A stretch of 19,762 bases of DNA. Origin: Campylobacterota bacterium (GTDB lineage: Bacteria > Campylobacterota > Campylobacteria > Campylobacterales > Sulfurovaceae). The stretch covers positions 1 to 19,762 of the forward strand of contig QMKU01000001.1 of the NCBI GenBank assembly GCA_003646525.1, given 5' to 3'. Positions 7,019 to 14,158 of this stretch are shown one piece after another; position 1 is the stretch's first letter; every line of letters starts with the position of its first letter. The notes below the pieces were generated by a model that saw only the letters and a program-made list of their open reading frames with translations, had not been told where the DNA came from and searched no databases. The translations under genes were made by a program, and so were the position numbers.

Positions 7019-7816
7019 GTGAAATTTTTTTATATTATAGTGACAGTTCTATTTATCTTGGGTTGTGGAGGCGGTGCAACTAGTAGAGTAGTTGACTCCA
7101 ACATCAGTGACAATAACAGTTCTGACAATAACAGTTCTGAAAATAATAATTCTCAAGTTTATAAAATTATGCCACTTGGAGATTCTATCACTTGGGATTG
7201 GAATTTTGATGATACTCGTACGGATGCAGAAAGAAGTGGATATAGAAATTACTTGTGGTATAAACTTGAAGATGTAGGTTTCGCTACTGATTTTGTTGGT
7301 TCAAGAACGACAGGTGGAGCTATCGAGCCTTACTTTGATGGTGACAATGAGGGACATGAGGGATGGACAAGCCATAAGATGGCTGATCATATTTACGGCT
7401 ATCTGCATGCAAATGCCCCTGATATTATTTTGTTGTATATAGGAACCAACGATATGGGCACTTCTGTTTCAGGAGTAGAAGATATTCTCAATGAAATAGA
7501 GCGTTTTAAAAATGAGAGTGGAATAGATATTTTAGTCATATTGGCACTTATTTTGTCTGATGCCATCAATCCGGGTATCATTTCAGAGTTTAATATGAAT
7601 CTAAATGCGATGGCTCAAGATCGCATTGCAAATGGAGATAATATAGTTGTCGTTGATATGGAACATGATGCCAACATCACATACAATGGTCCCAATAATG
7701 ATTTTGTTGATGGCATACATCCGAATGATTGCGGATATGAAAAGATGGCAAATGTCTGGTTCACTGCCTTGACAGATCTAGAGTCACCCGGTATTGATTA
7801 TGCCGATTGCAAGTAG
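7019..7816 (+). CDS. SGNH-fold lipoprotein resembling carbohydrate esterase family 3
   Basis: Predicted lipid-anchored hydrolase that could remove acetyl groups from sugars. A signal peptide ends in the lipobox ILGC (C16), then comes an N/S-rich linker (about 28-46), then the SGNH domain: MPLGDSIT with nucleophile S56, GYRNYLW (74-80), DFVGS (91-95), the EGHEGWTS segment (111-118), GTND (142-145) and DGIHPND with D231 and H234. The GDSIT / YR-x-x-L / FVGS / EGHxGW order is characteristic of the CE3 group. The GTG start has a strong AGGAGGAG site upstream. It sits alone between leftward polysaccharide genes, with its own promoter. The linker is encoded by a tandem 15-base repeat. Substrate is unknown; a surface glycan is a guess from context. 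Another SGNH esterase or lipase role is possible. Confidence 0.8.
   Translation: MKFFYIIVTVLFILGCGGGATSRVVDSNISDNNSSDNNSSENNNSQVYKIMPLGDSITWDWNFDDTRTDAERSGYRNYLWYKLEDVGFATDFVGSRTTGGAIEPYFDGDNEGHEGWTSHKMADHIYGYLHANAPDIILLYIGTNDMGTSVSGVEDILNEIERFKNESGIDILVILALILSDAINPGIISEFNMNLNAMAQDRIANGDNIVVVDMEHDANITYNGPNNDFVDGIHPNDCGYEKMANVWFTALTDLESPGIDYADCK
7109..7153 (+). repeat. Tandem 15-bp repeat in the lipoprotein linker
   Basis: GACAATAACAGTTCT occurs twice in perfect tandem (7109-7123, 7124-7138), followed by a diverged third copy (GAAAATAATAATTCT, 7139-7153). The unit is in frame and encodes DNNSS, DNNSS, ENNNS. Copy number could vary by slippage without breaking the frame, changing only linker length. 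Confidence 0.85.
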
Positions 7817-7843
7817 CACACTAGCTACTGGGCACCCTTTTTT
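7812..7843. terminator. Possible terminator between convergent genes
   Basis: AGTAGC (7812-7817) and GCTACT (7824-7829) form a 6-bp stem with a 6-base loop, spanning the stop codons of both convergent genes. On the plus strand it is followed by GGGCACCC and six T. The T run is eight bases from the stem, so this is not a textbook terminator, but a convergent junction with only eight free bases needs one. Confidence 0.35.
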
Positions 7844-9147
7844 AAAAAAACTGTCTTGATGGTTTTGATCAGAATGACCAGATCCATCCAGAGATTCCAG
7901 TTGCGTATATACCATACATCTAGGTCAATACGAGAGTGGAAATCAACATCACTCCGTCCACTAACTTGCCAAAGCCCAGTGATACCAGGTCGCACAGCTA
8001 GGATAATATCGAGAGTATCTCCTACTTCTTCTTTCTCGTCAAGCATATAAGGGCGTGGACCGATGAAGCTCATCTCTTGTTTGAAGACATTAAATATCTG
8101 AGGTAGCTCATCGAGCGAAGTGCGCCGTAGAAGTTTTCCTATCGGTGTGATGCGAGGATCATTTTTGTACTTATGATACTGATTATAATATGATATTTCA
8201 TCTGGATTTTTTGAGAGATACTTCTGAAGTATCTCTTCACTTTCGTCATACATTGTACGAAATTTATAGCAGACAAAAATATTCTTCTCCTGCCCCAATC
8301 GTTTCTGTTTGAAGAGAATAGGGGTTCCCGGTTCCTCTTTGTGTATTCTATATGCAATATAGATCATAGGAATGATAAGAAAAGGAGATATAAGGATCGA
8401 GAGAAACATATCAGTAATGCGTTTCGATAGCAGTAAATAGCGATTTTTGAGTCTGTTCTGGTAGACGATGAGATTGGTTCTTGTATTGGAGAGCTCATAA
8501 ATATGTGAGTGTGTGAGGTCGTAGTCATCGATAAAGGGAATGAAAATAACTTCACTTCGCTTTTGCATCTGAGAAGAGATAATTTCTTTGAGAGATGCTG
8601 CGTCATCACCTTTGGGATTGACAAAAAGTGTTGAGGGTTCTTCTCCCTCTTTTGGCTCGATATAGCCTAGATATGGGTTGCCATAAATCTCTTGTGTCAA
8701 AAAAGGGTCATTGCCGTAAATCTTTGCTTTTTTGCTCCATAATCCTAAACGGTAGAGTAATTTTTTAGTGAAATTCTTCGAGATTGGAATCAGTAGAGCC
8801 ATAAATAGAAAGCTTGAACCTATGACTATACGAGAGTAGACTCCAATGGATTTGGTGATGGCCAGATAAGAGAAGACAAGTATAGCACTAAAGAGAATTC
8901 CCTTGAGGATCAACCGACTCTCATGCCAAAAATCATAACGATAAGTATAAATGCCTTCATAAGCAAAAAGAACAATGGGTAAGATATAGAGAGGTAGAAT
9001 GGCACTGTAGTTTGTGAGGGGAGCTGTGTGCGGTGTACCTATAAACTCAGCAAAATTACTACGGAGAAAATCAGCAAAATAGATAGAAAAAGTAATAATC
9101 AGTAGATCAAATAGTATAATAATGGTCTTTGCAGTGAGTTCTCTCAT
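7825..9147 (-). CDS. WbaP/WcaJ-like undecaprenyl-phosphate sugar-phosphate transferase
   Basis: Polyprenyl phosphoglycosyl transferase that starts a surface polysaccharide by moving a sugar-1-phosphate from a nucleotide sugar to undecaprenyl phosphate. Four N-terminal membrane helices (about 8-26, 50-66, 82-100, 106-122) lead to a shortened central domain (about 140-235), then the re-entrant helix (247-265) and the catalytic bacterial sugar transferase domain: KQKRLG (280-285), YKFRTM (294-299), NDPRITPIGKLLRRTSLDELPQ (329-350) with the catalytic D346-E347 pair, GPRPY (363-367) and RPGITGLWQVSGRS (386-399). The Y-N-x-Y-H-K-x-K-N-D-P-R segment is closest to WbaP-type enzymes. Sugar specificity cannot be read from sequence. 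The start has AAGGCG upstream. It lies 77 bases after rnhB on the same strand and may share its transcript. Confidence 0.88.
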   Translation of the reverse strand: MRELTAKTIIILFDLLIITFSIYFADFLRSNFAEFIGTPHTAPLTNYSAILPLYILPIVLFAYEGIYTYRYDFWHESRLILKGILFSAILVFSYLAITKSIGVYSRIVIGSSFLFMALLIPISKNFTKKLLYRLGLWSKKAKIYGNDPFLTQEIYGNPYLGYIEPKEGEEPSTLFVNPKGDDAASLKEIISSQMQKRSEVIFIPFIDDYDLTHSHIYELSNTRTNLIVYQNRLKNRYLLLSKRITDMFLSILISPFLIIPMIYIAYRIHKEEPGTPILFKQKRLGQEKNIFVCYKFRTMYDESEEILQKYLSKNPDEISYYNQYHKYKNDPRITPIGKLLRRTSLDELPQIFNVFKQEMSFIGPRPYMLDEKEEVGDTLDIILAVRPGITGLWQVSGRSDVDFHSRIDLDVWYIRNWNLWMDLVILIKTIKTVFLKKGAQ

Positions 9148-9224
9148 CTTGCGCCTTGAGATATAGTAGGGTATATTTTAACTAAAAATCAATTGTGTCT
9201 GGTTGATGAATAAAAAGCTTGTAG

Positions 9225-9818
9225 TTATTTTACTAAAAGTTTGGTTTCGTCACCTGTCCCTAAAATCTCATCCAATGCCTTAACTCGAAAGGTGTGACGG
9301 TGAATGGCACATCGTCCATACTTTCGCATCGCTTCGACATGGGCTGCTGTACCATAACCTTTGTGCTTCTCGAAACCATACTCAGGATAATCCAGCGCAT
9401 AATCCTTCATCACTCTGTCACGAGTTACTTTCGCGAGGATACTTGCGGCACTCACTTCAGGAATTTTTGCATCTGCTTTGATCATCGTTTCGATAGACTC
9501 CACACCAAAAGTACTATTGCCGTCAAAGAGATAGGATGCATCAGGTAGTGATGCTTTGATCTGCTCTAAGCCCTCATGCAAGCAATAAGATATTCCCTGT
9601 TCATCTATCTGAGCATGTGTAAACACTACTATATGATATCGTGAGGCATTGATAATCTGTGGGTAGAGTATCTCCCTCTTCTTTTCACTCAGTTTTTTGG
9701 AATCCATCAATCCTTCAACCTGATCGGTCAATATCACACCTGCCATCACCAATGGTCCCGCTAGTGGTCCACGACCTGCTTCGTCAATGCCACAAAGCTG
9801 AGTCCCCTTAAGATTCAT
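9225..9818 (-). CDS. rnhB: Ribonuclease HII
   Basis: Endonuclease that cuts RNA in RNA-DNA hybrids and removes ribonucleotides from DNA. Motifs: CGIDEAGRGPLAGP (9-22) with metal-binding D12 and E13, DSKKLSEKKRE (39-49), LFDGN (97-101) with D99, SAASILAKVTRDR (123-135) and HKGYGTAAH further on. At 197 residues it is full length. The ATG at 9816-9818 is preceded by GGAGGAG. It diverges from topA, another gene dealing with DNA topology and R-loops. Confidence 0.95.
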   Translation of the reverse strand: MNLKGTQLCGIDEAGRGPLAGPLVMAGVILTDQVEGLMDSKKLSEKKREILYPQIINASRYHIVVFTHAQIDEQGISYCLHEGLEQIKASLPDASYLFDGNSTFGVESIETMIKADAKIPEVSAASILAKVTRDRVMKDYALDYPEYGFEKHKGYGTAAHVEAMRKYGRCAIHRHTFRVKALDEILGTGDETKLLVK

Positions 9819-9869
9819 ATATACTCCTCCTTTTCTCCATATCTAGGATACCAATTATTTATTTTGAAT

Positions 9870-9875
9870 ATTATA
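9870..9875 (-). promoter_or_regulatory. -10 box for rnhB
   Basis: The complement reads TATAAT, 51 bases upstream of the rnhB start, giving a leader of about 44 bases. It lies back to back with the topA promoter 20 bases away, so RNA polymerase at the two sites would interfere. Confidence 0.5.
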
Positions 9876-9895
9876 GTGCCTTTTTTTTACTTTTG

Positions 9896-9904
9896 TGTTA
9901 CAAT
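9896..9904 (+). promoter_or_regulatory. Extended -10 promoter for topA
   Basis: TGTTACAAT matches the extended -10 pattern (TG-n-TACAAT) right after a long T tract at 9881-9894, the usual promoter shape in this phylum. Transcription would start near 9911, about 24 bases before the ATG at 9935. Confidence 0.5.
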
Positions 9905-9934
9905 GCAAAAAAAATTAGAGAAGTAGTGCAGCAA

Positions 9935-12130
9935 ATGAAAAATTTAATTATCGTAGAATCACCTGCAAAAGGTCGAACTATCAGCAATTTCCTTGGCAAG
10001 GAGTACAAAGTCGTCGCCTCCAAAGGGCATATACGCGATCTCCCAAAGAGTAATTTTGGTATTACGATTGATGATGCAGGTCTATTCGTTCCCAAGTACT
10101 CTATCCCACGCGATGCCAGTGCTACAGTCAAAGAGCTAAAGAGGCTAGCTAAAGAGGCAGAAACCATCTATATCGCAACGGATGAGGATCGTGAAGGAGA
10201 GGCGATCGGCTATCATATCGCTATGGCGATCGGAAAAGATCCAGAGACCCTGCCAAGAATCGTCTTCCATGAGATCACCAAAGGTGCCATTCAACACGCA
10301 CTTGAAAATCCCAGAAAACTTGATATGGACAACATCAATGCCCAGCAAACACGACGACTTCTTGATAGAATCGTAGGATACAAGCTCTCTCCATTGCTTG
10401 CTAGCAAGATCCAAAAAGGGCTCTCCGCAGGACGAGTACAGAGTTCGACGCTCAAAATCGTCATCGATAGGGAGCGAGAGATCAAAGCTTTCAAACCTGT
10501 AGAGTACTGGAGTATCGATGCACTCTTCCGGAAAACCATAGAATCCTCCATCTATGAATATGGTGGAAAGAAAATCGAGAAACTCAGTATACAGAATGAA
10601 GCGATGGCAACAGAAATCGTCTTGGCAGCAAAAAGCGAAGATTTCATCGTAGCTTCGATCGACAAGAGCAAGCGAAAGACCCGTCCTTCTCCCCCTTTTA
10701 TGACTTCAACTCTACAACAAAGTGCCTCTACACAACTTGGTTTTTCACCGAAAAAAACAATGATGGTGGCACAGAAACTCTATGAGGGAGTCAAGACAGC
10801 CGAAGGAACCATGGGTGTCATCACTTATATGAGAACCGATAGTCTCAATCTCGCCAAAGAAGCACTTTTTGGAGCACGAGATCATATCAAGACTCAATAT
10901 GGTGATAAATATTTACCCCAAAAGCCTAGAAACTATGTCACCAAAGCAAAAGCAGCACAAGAGGCACACGAAGCTATTCGTCCCACTCTGATCGAATTCA
11001 CACCTAAAATCGCAGCAGATTATCTCGCCACAGACGAACTCAAGCTTTATCGCCTGATCTACAATCGTTTTCTCGCTTGTCAAATGGTAGATGCTGAATT
11101 TGAATCCCAAACAATCCTCTTCAAGAGTGATACGACGACTTTCAAAGCAAGTGGACGAAAACTCCTCTTTGATGGTTTCTATCGTGTGACAGGCTACAAT
11201 GAAAAAGATAAACTCCTTCCTGACCTCAAGCAGGGAATAGCCATCTTGCTTGATGAGATCAGATCTGAACAACACTTCACTGAACCACCACCACGCTACA
11301 ATGAAGCCAGTCTCATCAAAAAACTTGAATCACTGGGGATTGGTCGTCCAAGTACCTATGCACCTACGGTTACAATCCTGCAAACACGCAAATATATTGA
11401 ACTAGAAAAGAAACGCATTCATCCAACAGAGATAGCGTTTACTGTCATTGAGCTTTTGGAGACACATTTTTCTGAAATCGTTGATAGTAGCTTCACCTCC
11501 TCGATGGAAGAGACACTTGACGAGGTAGGCGAAGGGCAAAAAGATTGGCAAGAGGTACTGAGTGATTTTTATGCTCCTTTTATGGAAAAAATAGATGCAG
11601 GGAAGAAAAATATCAAAAGCCTCAAGGTAGCAATCCCAACTGGAGAAAATTGCCCTGATTGTGGTAGTGAGCTTCTGCTAAGAAAAGGTCGCTATGGAGA
11701 GTTTATTGCTTGTAGTAATTTTCCAAAATGTAAATATACTAAAAATGTCAATGGGGAAGAGCCAGAAAAACCAGAAGAGACCGATGAGATCTGTGAAAAA
11801 TGTGGCTCTCCCATGGTGATCAAAAATAGCAAACGGGGCAAATTTCTCGCCTGCTCTGCCTACCCAAAATGCAAAAATGCCAAATCACTCACTCCTGCAA
11901 AAGAGATTACTGTCCCCTGCCCAGAGTGTGGAGGTAAGATTCAAGAGCGAGAAGGAAGACGCGGAAAGTTTTTTGGCTGTGTAAACTACCCCAAATGCAA
12001 ATTTATTGCCAACTTTGAGCCTGTTGACAAAAAATGTCCTGAGTGTGACTATATGATGGGCAAAAAAACGCTTCGAGGCAAAGAGGTGTATGAATGTTTC
12101 AAATGTAAACACAAAGAGGATGTACAATAA
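9935..12130 (+). CDS. topA: DNA topoisomerase I
   Basis: Type IA enzyme that relaxes negative supercoils by single-strand passage. The TOPRIM domain starts at once with LIIVESPAKGRTISNFLG and continues to DEDREGEAIGYH. The catalytic tyrosine is Y298 in GVITYMRTDS. The C-terminus has four zinc ribbons of C-x2-C...C-x4-5-C type from residue 573 on: three with the R-x-G-x-F-x-x-C-x-x-x-P-x-C pattern and a divergent fourth starting CPECDYMMG. The frame is open 14 codons further upstream, but that extension would begin inside the promoter; the ATG at 9935 gives the family start MKNLIIVESPAKG. 731 residues, within the usual range. bioB starts 5 bases after its stop. Confidence 0.96.
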   Translation: MKNLIIVESPAKGRTISNFLGKEYKVVASKGHIRDLPKSNFGITIDDAGLFVPKYSIPRDASATVKELKRLAKEAETIYIATDEDREGEAIGYHIAMAIGKDPETLPRIVFHEITKGAIQHALENPRKLDMDNINAQQTRRLLDRIVGYKLSPLLASKIQKGLSAGRVQSSTLKIVIDREREIKAFKPVEYWSIDALFRKTIESSIYEYGGKKIEKLSIQNEAMATEIVLAAKSEDFIVASIDKSKRKTRPSPPFMTSTLQQSASTQLGFSPKKTMMVAQKLYEGVKTAEGTMGVITYMRTDSLNLAKEALFGARDHIKTQYGDKYLPQKPRNYVTKAKAAQEAHEAIRPTLIEFTPKIAADYLATDELKLYRLIYNRFLACQMVDAEFESQTILFKSDTTTFKASGRKLLFDGFYRVTGYNEKDKLLPDLKQGIAILLDEIRSEQHFTEPPPRYNEASLIKKLESLGIGRPSTYAPTVTILQTRKYIELEKKRIHPTEIAFTVIELLETHFSEIVDSSFTSSMEETLDEVGEGQKDWQEVLSDFYAPFMEKIDAGKKNIKSLKVAIPTGENCPDCGSELLLRKGRYGEFIACSNFPKCKYTKNVNGEEPEKPEETDEICEKCGSPMVIKNSKRGKFLACSAYPKCKNAKSLTPAKEITVPCPECGGKIQEREGRRGKFFGCVNYPKCKFIANFEPVDKKCPECDYMMGKKTLRGKEVYECFKCKHKEDVQ

Positions 12131-12135
12131 AACCT

Positions 12136-12993
12136 ATGAAAAAGAAACAGCCTATATTTTTATGTGCTATCAATAATATTCTCAGTGGTACTTGCAAAGA
12201 GGATTGTAAATTTTGCACACAGAGTGTCCGTTATCATGCAGATATCGAACGCTACACTTACAAGGCGATTGATCAAATCGTAGAAGAAGCCCGAGTAGCA
12301 AAGGATAATGGTGCTTTAGGGTATTGTCTAGTGACAGCTGGCAAAGGTCTAGATGATAAAAAAACTGCTTTTGTTGCTGATGCGGCAAGAGCCATTAAGT
12401 CTGAGATAAAGGGTCTCAATCTGATCGCATGCAATGGTACCGCCAGCGCAGAACAGCTTCGCCATCTCAAAGAACACGGTATCGACAGCTACAACCACAA
12501 CTTAGAAACATCTGAAAACTATTATCCTGAGATTTGCCAAACTCATAGTTGGCAAGAGCGTTGGCAAACTTGCTCTGATGTCAAATCTGTTGGATTGGCA
12601 CTCTGTACAGGGGGTATATTTGGTATGGGTGAAACAGCAGAGGATCGTAATGAGCTCCTAGATGCGATTGCTTCCTTGGAGCCAGAATCAACTCCACTTA
12701 ATTTTTATCATCCTAATCCTGCACTTCCTATCAAGTCAAGAAATTTGACACAACCTGAAGCGATTGATATTATCAAAAAAGCTAGACAACTACTAGGTGA
12801 AGAGAAGATGCTTATGGTGGCAGGCGGAAGAGAACTGATTTTTTCTAATGAAGAGGCGAAAATGTTTGAAGCTGGAGCCAATGCAATTGTCATTGGGAAT
12901 TATCTAACAACCACTGGACAAGCACCTCACAAAGATCTCGATATCTTAAAAAATCTGGGATACGACATAGCGATAGATTGTGGAACACACTAG
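12136..12993 (+). CDS. bioB: Biotin synthase
   Basis: Radical SAM enzyme that inserts sulfur into dethiobiotin, the last step of biotin synthesis. The SAM-binding 4Fe-4S motif is C20-x3-C24-x2-C27 (CKEDCKFC). Other BioB motifs: VTAGKG near 71, LIACNGTAS, YNHNLETSENYYPEI, ALCTGGIFGMGET, and NPALPIKSR. The cysteines in IACNG and LCTGG fit the second 2Fe-2S cluster. 285 residues is shorter than the E. coli enzyme (346) and matches the short form seen in Campylobacterota. It follows topA by 5 bases, and the antiporter overlaps its end by 14 bases. No other biotin gene is in the window. Confidence 0.93.
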   Translation: MKKKQPIFLCAINNILSGTCKEDCKFCTQSVRYHADIERYTYKAIDQIVEEARVAKDNGALGYCLVTAGKGLDDKKTAFVADAARAIKSEIKGLNLIACNGTASAEQLRHLKEHGIDSYNHNLETSENYYPEICQTHSWQERWQTCSDVKSVGLALCTGGIFGMGETAEDRNELLDAIASLEPESTPLNFYHPNPALPIKSRNLTQPEAIDIIKKARQLLGEEKMLMVAGGRELIFSNEEAKMFEAGANAIVIGNYLTTTGQAPHKDLDILKNLGYDIAIDCGTH

Positions 12994-14158
12994 TATTACC
13001 CTGATCCTGACCCTCTCTATGTTGATATGGTCAAGTCCCTATATCTCCAAAATCGTCCGTATTCCTACTCCCCCGATTGAAATTATACTAGGCTCGCTCT
13101 TTGCTTATATCGGAATGATCGAACACCACAGCTATTTTGATACCATTGCAGAAGTTGGATTTCTCTATCTTATGTTTCTTGCTGGTATGGAAGTTAACCT
13201 CAAAAAAATACTCAATAGTCCACGATCCTTGATCAATAGGTCTTTTCTATTTTTGATAATTATGAGTCTGTTGACACTTCTGAGCGGTTGGCTTTTCAGT
13301 CTTAGTACTATTGTCATGGTCTCTTTGCCTCTGATCTCCATCGGTCTTCTTGCTAGCTTAGCAAAAGATTATGGCAAAGGTGAGCCTTGGCTTCAGCTAG
13401 CTTTTATTGTAGGTGTTTTAGGTGAGATTGTCAGTATCGCAGCCTTGACTATTCTCGATGCAGCAAGTACGATAGGATTTGGGTGGGAACTACTGGGAAA
13501 AATGACTTATCTTCTTCTGTTTATGCTGGCTATTTTTCTTCTCTACCGTTTTCTGCATCTTCTTTTTTGGTGGTATCCAGAGCTCAAAACATTTTTGATG
13601 CCCAAATTTGATACCTCTGATCAAGATATACGATTTGCTATTTCACTCTTTTTTATTTTGATCGCGGTGATGCTTTCATTGAAATTGGAAGTTGCACTCG
13701 GAGCATTTATTGCTGGTGTAGCTATCTCAGCCTTTTTCCATCATGAGAAAAAATTGGAAGAGAAGATGTCTAGCTTAGGATTTGGATTTTTGGTTCCACT
13801 CTTTTTTATTCATGTGGGAGCCTCGTTTGATCTCGCTGCATTGGCACTTGAGGGGATTGTAAGTGGAGCACTACTACTCACATCTTTGATGATCATCATG
13901 CGTATTTTGGCAGCCTATGTTTTCAAAACACTTTATGGTTCCAGAAATGCACTATTGGCAGGACTCTCACTCTCTATGCCACTGACACTCTTAGTCGCAG
14001 TCGCCACGATCGGTTATGAGGCACATCTTATAGATCTTTTAAGCTATTATCAACTCATCCTAGCGAGTCTCTTTGAGATATTAATCTCGATGGTCACTAT
14101 TAAGTTACTTCAAAATCTCAAGTATCATCAAGAAGATACAGAGAAAAGTAAGAATTAG
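12980..14158 (+). CDS. CPA2-type cation/proton antiporter
   Basis: Integral membrane protein of the Na+/H+ exchanger (KefB/RosB-like) superfamily, about 11-13 hydrophobic helices over the whole length. Recognisable parts: RIPTPPIEIILGSLFAYIG (27-45), the FLAGMEVNLKK stretch near 67-77, LGEIVSIAALTILD in the core where the charged glutamate would replace the usual aspartate, and ALGAFIAGVAIS. It ends after the membrane domain (392 residues) without the TrkA-N/RCK domain of KefB or KefC, so the ion and any gating cannot be assigned. The GTG start lies inside the end of bioB (14-base overlap), suggesting translational coupling. Its last 4 bases overlap the convergent gene. Confidence 0.85.
   Translation: MEHTSITLILTLSMLIWSSPYISKIVRIPTPPIEIILGSLFAYIGMIEHHSYFDTIAEVGFLYLMFLAGMEVNLKKILNSPRSLINRSFLFLIIMSLLTLLSGWLFSLSTIVMVSLPLISIGLLASLAKDYGKGEPWLQLAFIVGVLGEIVSIAALTILDAASTIGFGWELLGKMTYLLLFMLAIFLLYRFLHLLFWWYPELKTFLMPKFDTSDQDIRFAISLFFILIAVMLSLKLEVALGAFIAGVAISAFFHHEKKLEEKMSSLGFGFLVPLFFIHVGASFDLAALALEGIVSGALLLTSLMIIMRILAAYVFKTLYGSRNALLAGLSLSMPLTLLVAVATIGYEAHLIDLLSYYQLILASLFEILISMVTIKLLQNLKYHQEDTEKSKN

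Noticed and set aside
9893..9934. Longer TopA starting at 9893
   Set aside because: It would start within the predicted -10 element. The ATG at 9935 gives the conserved start.
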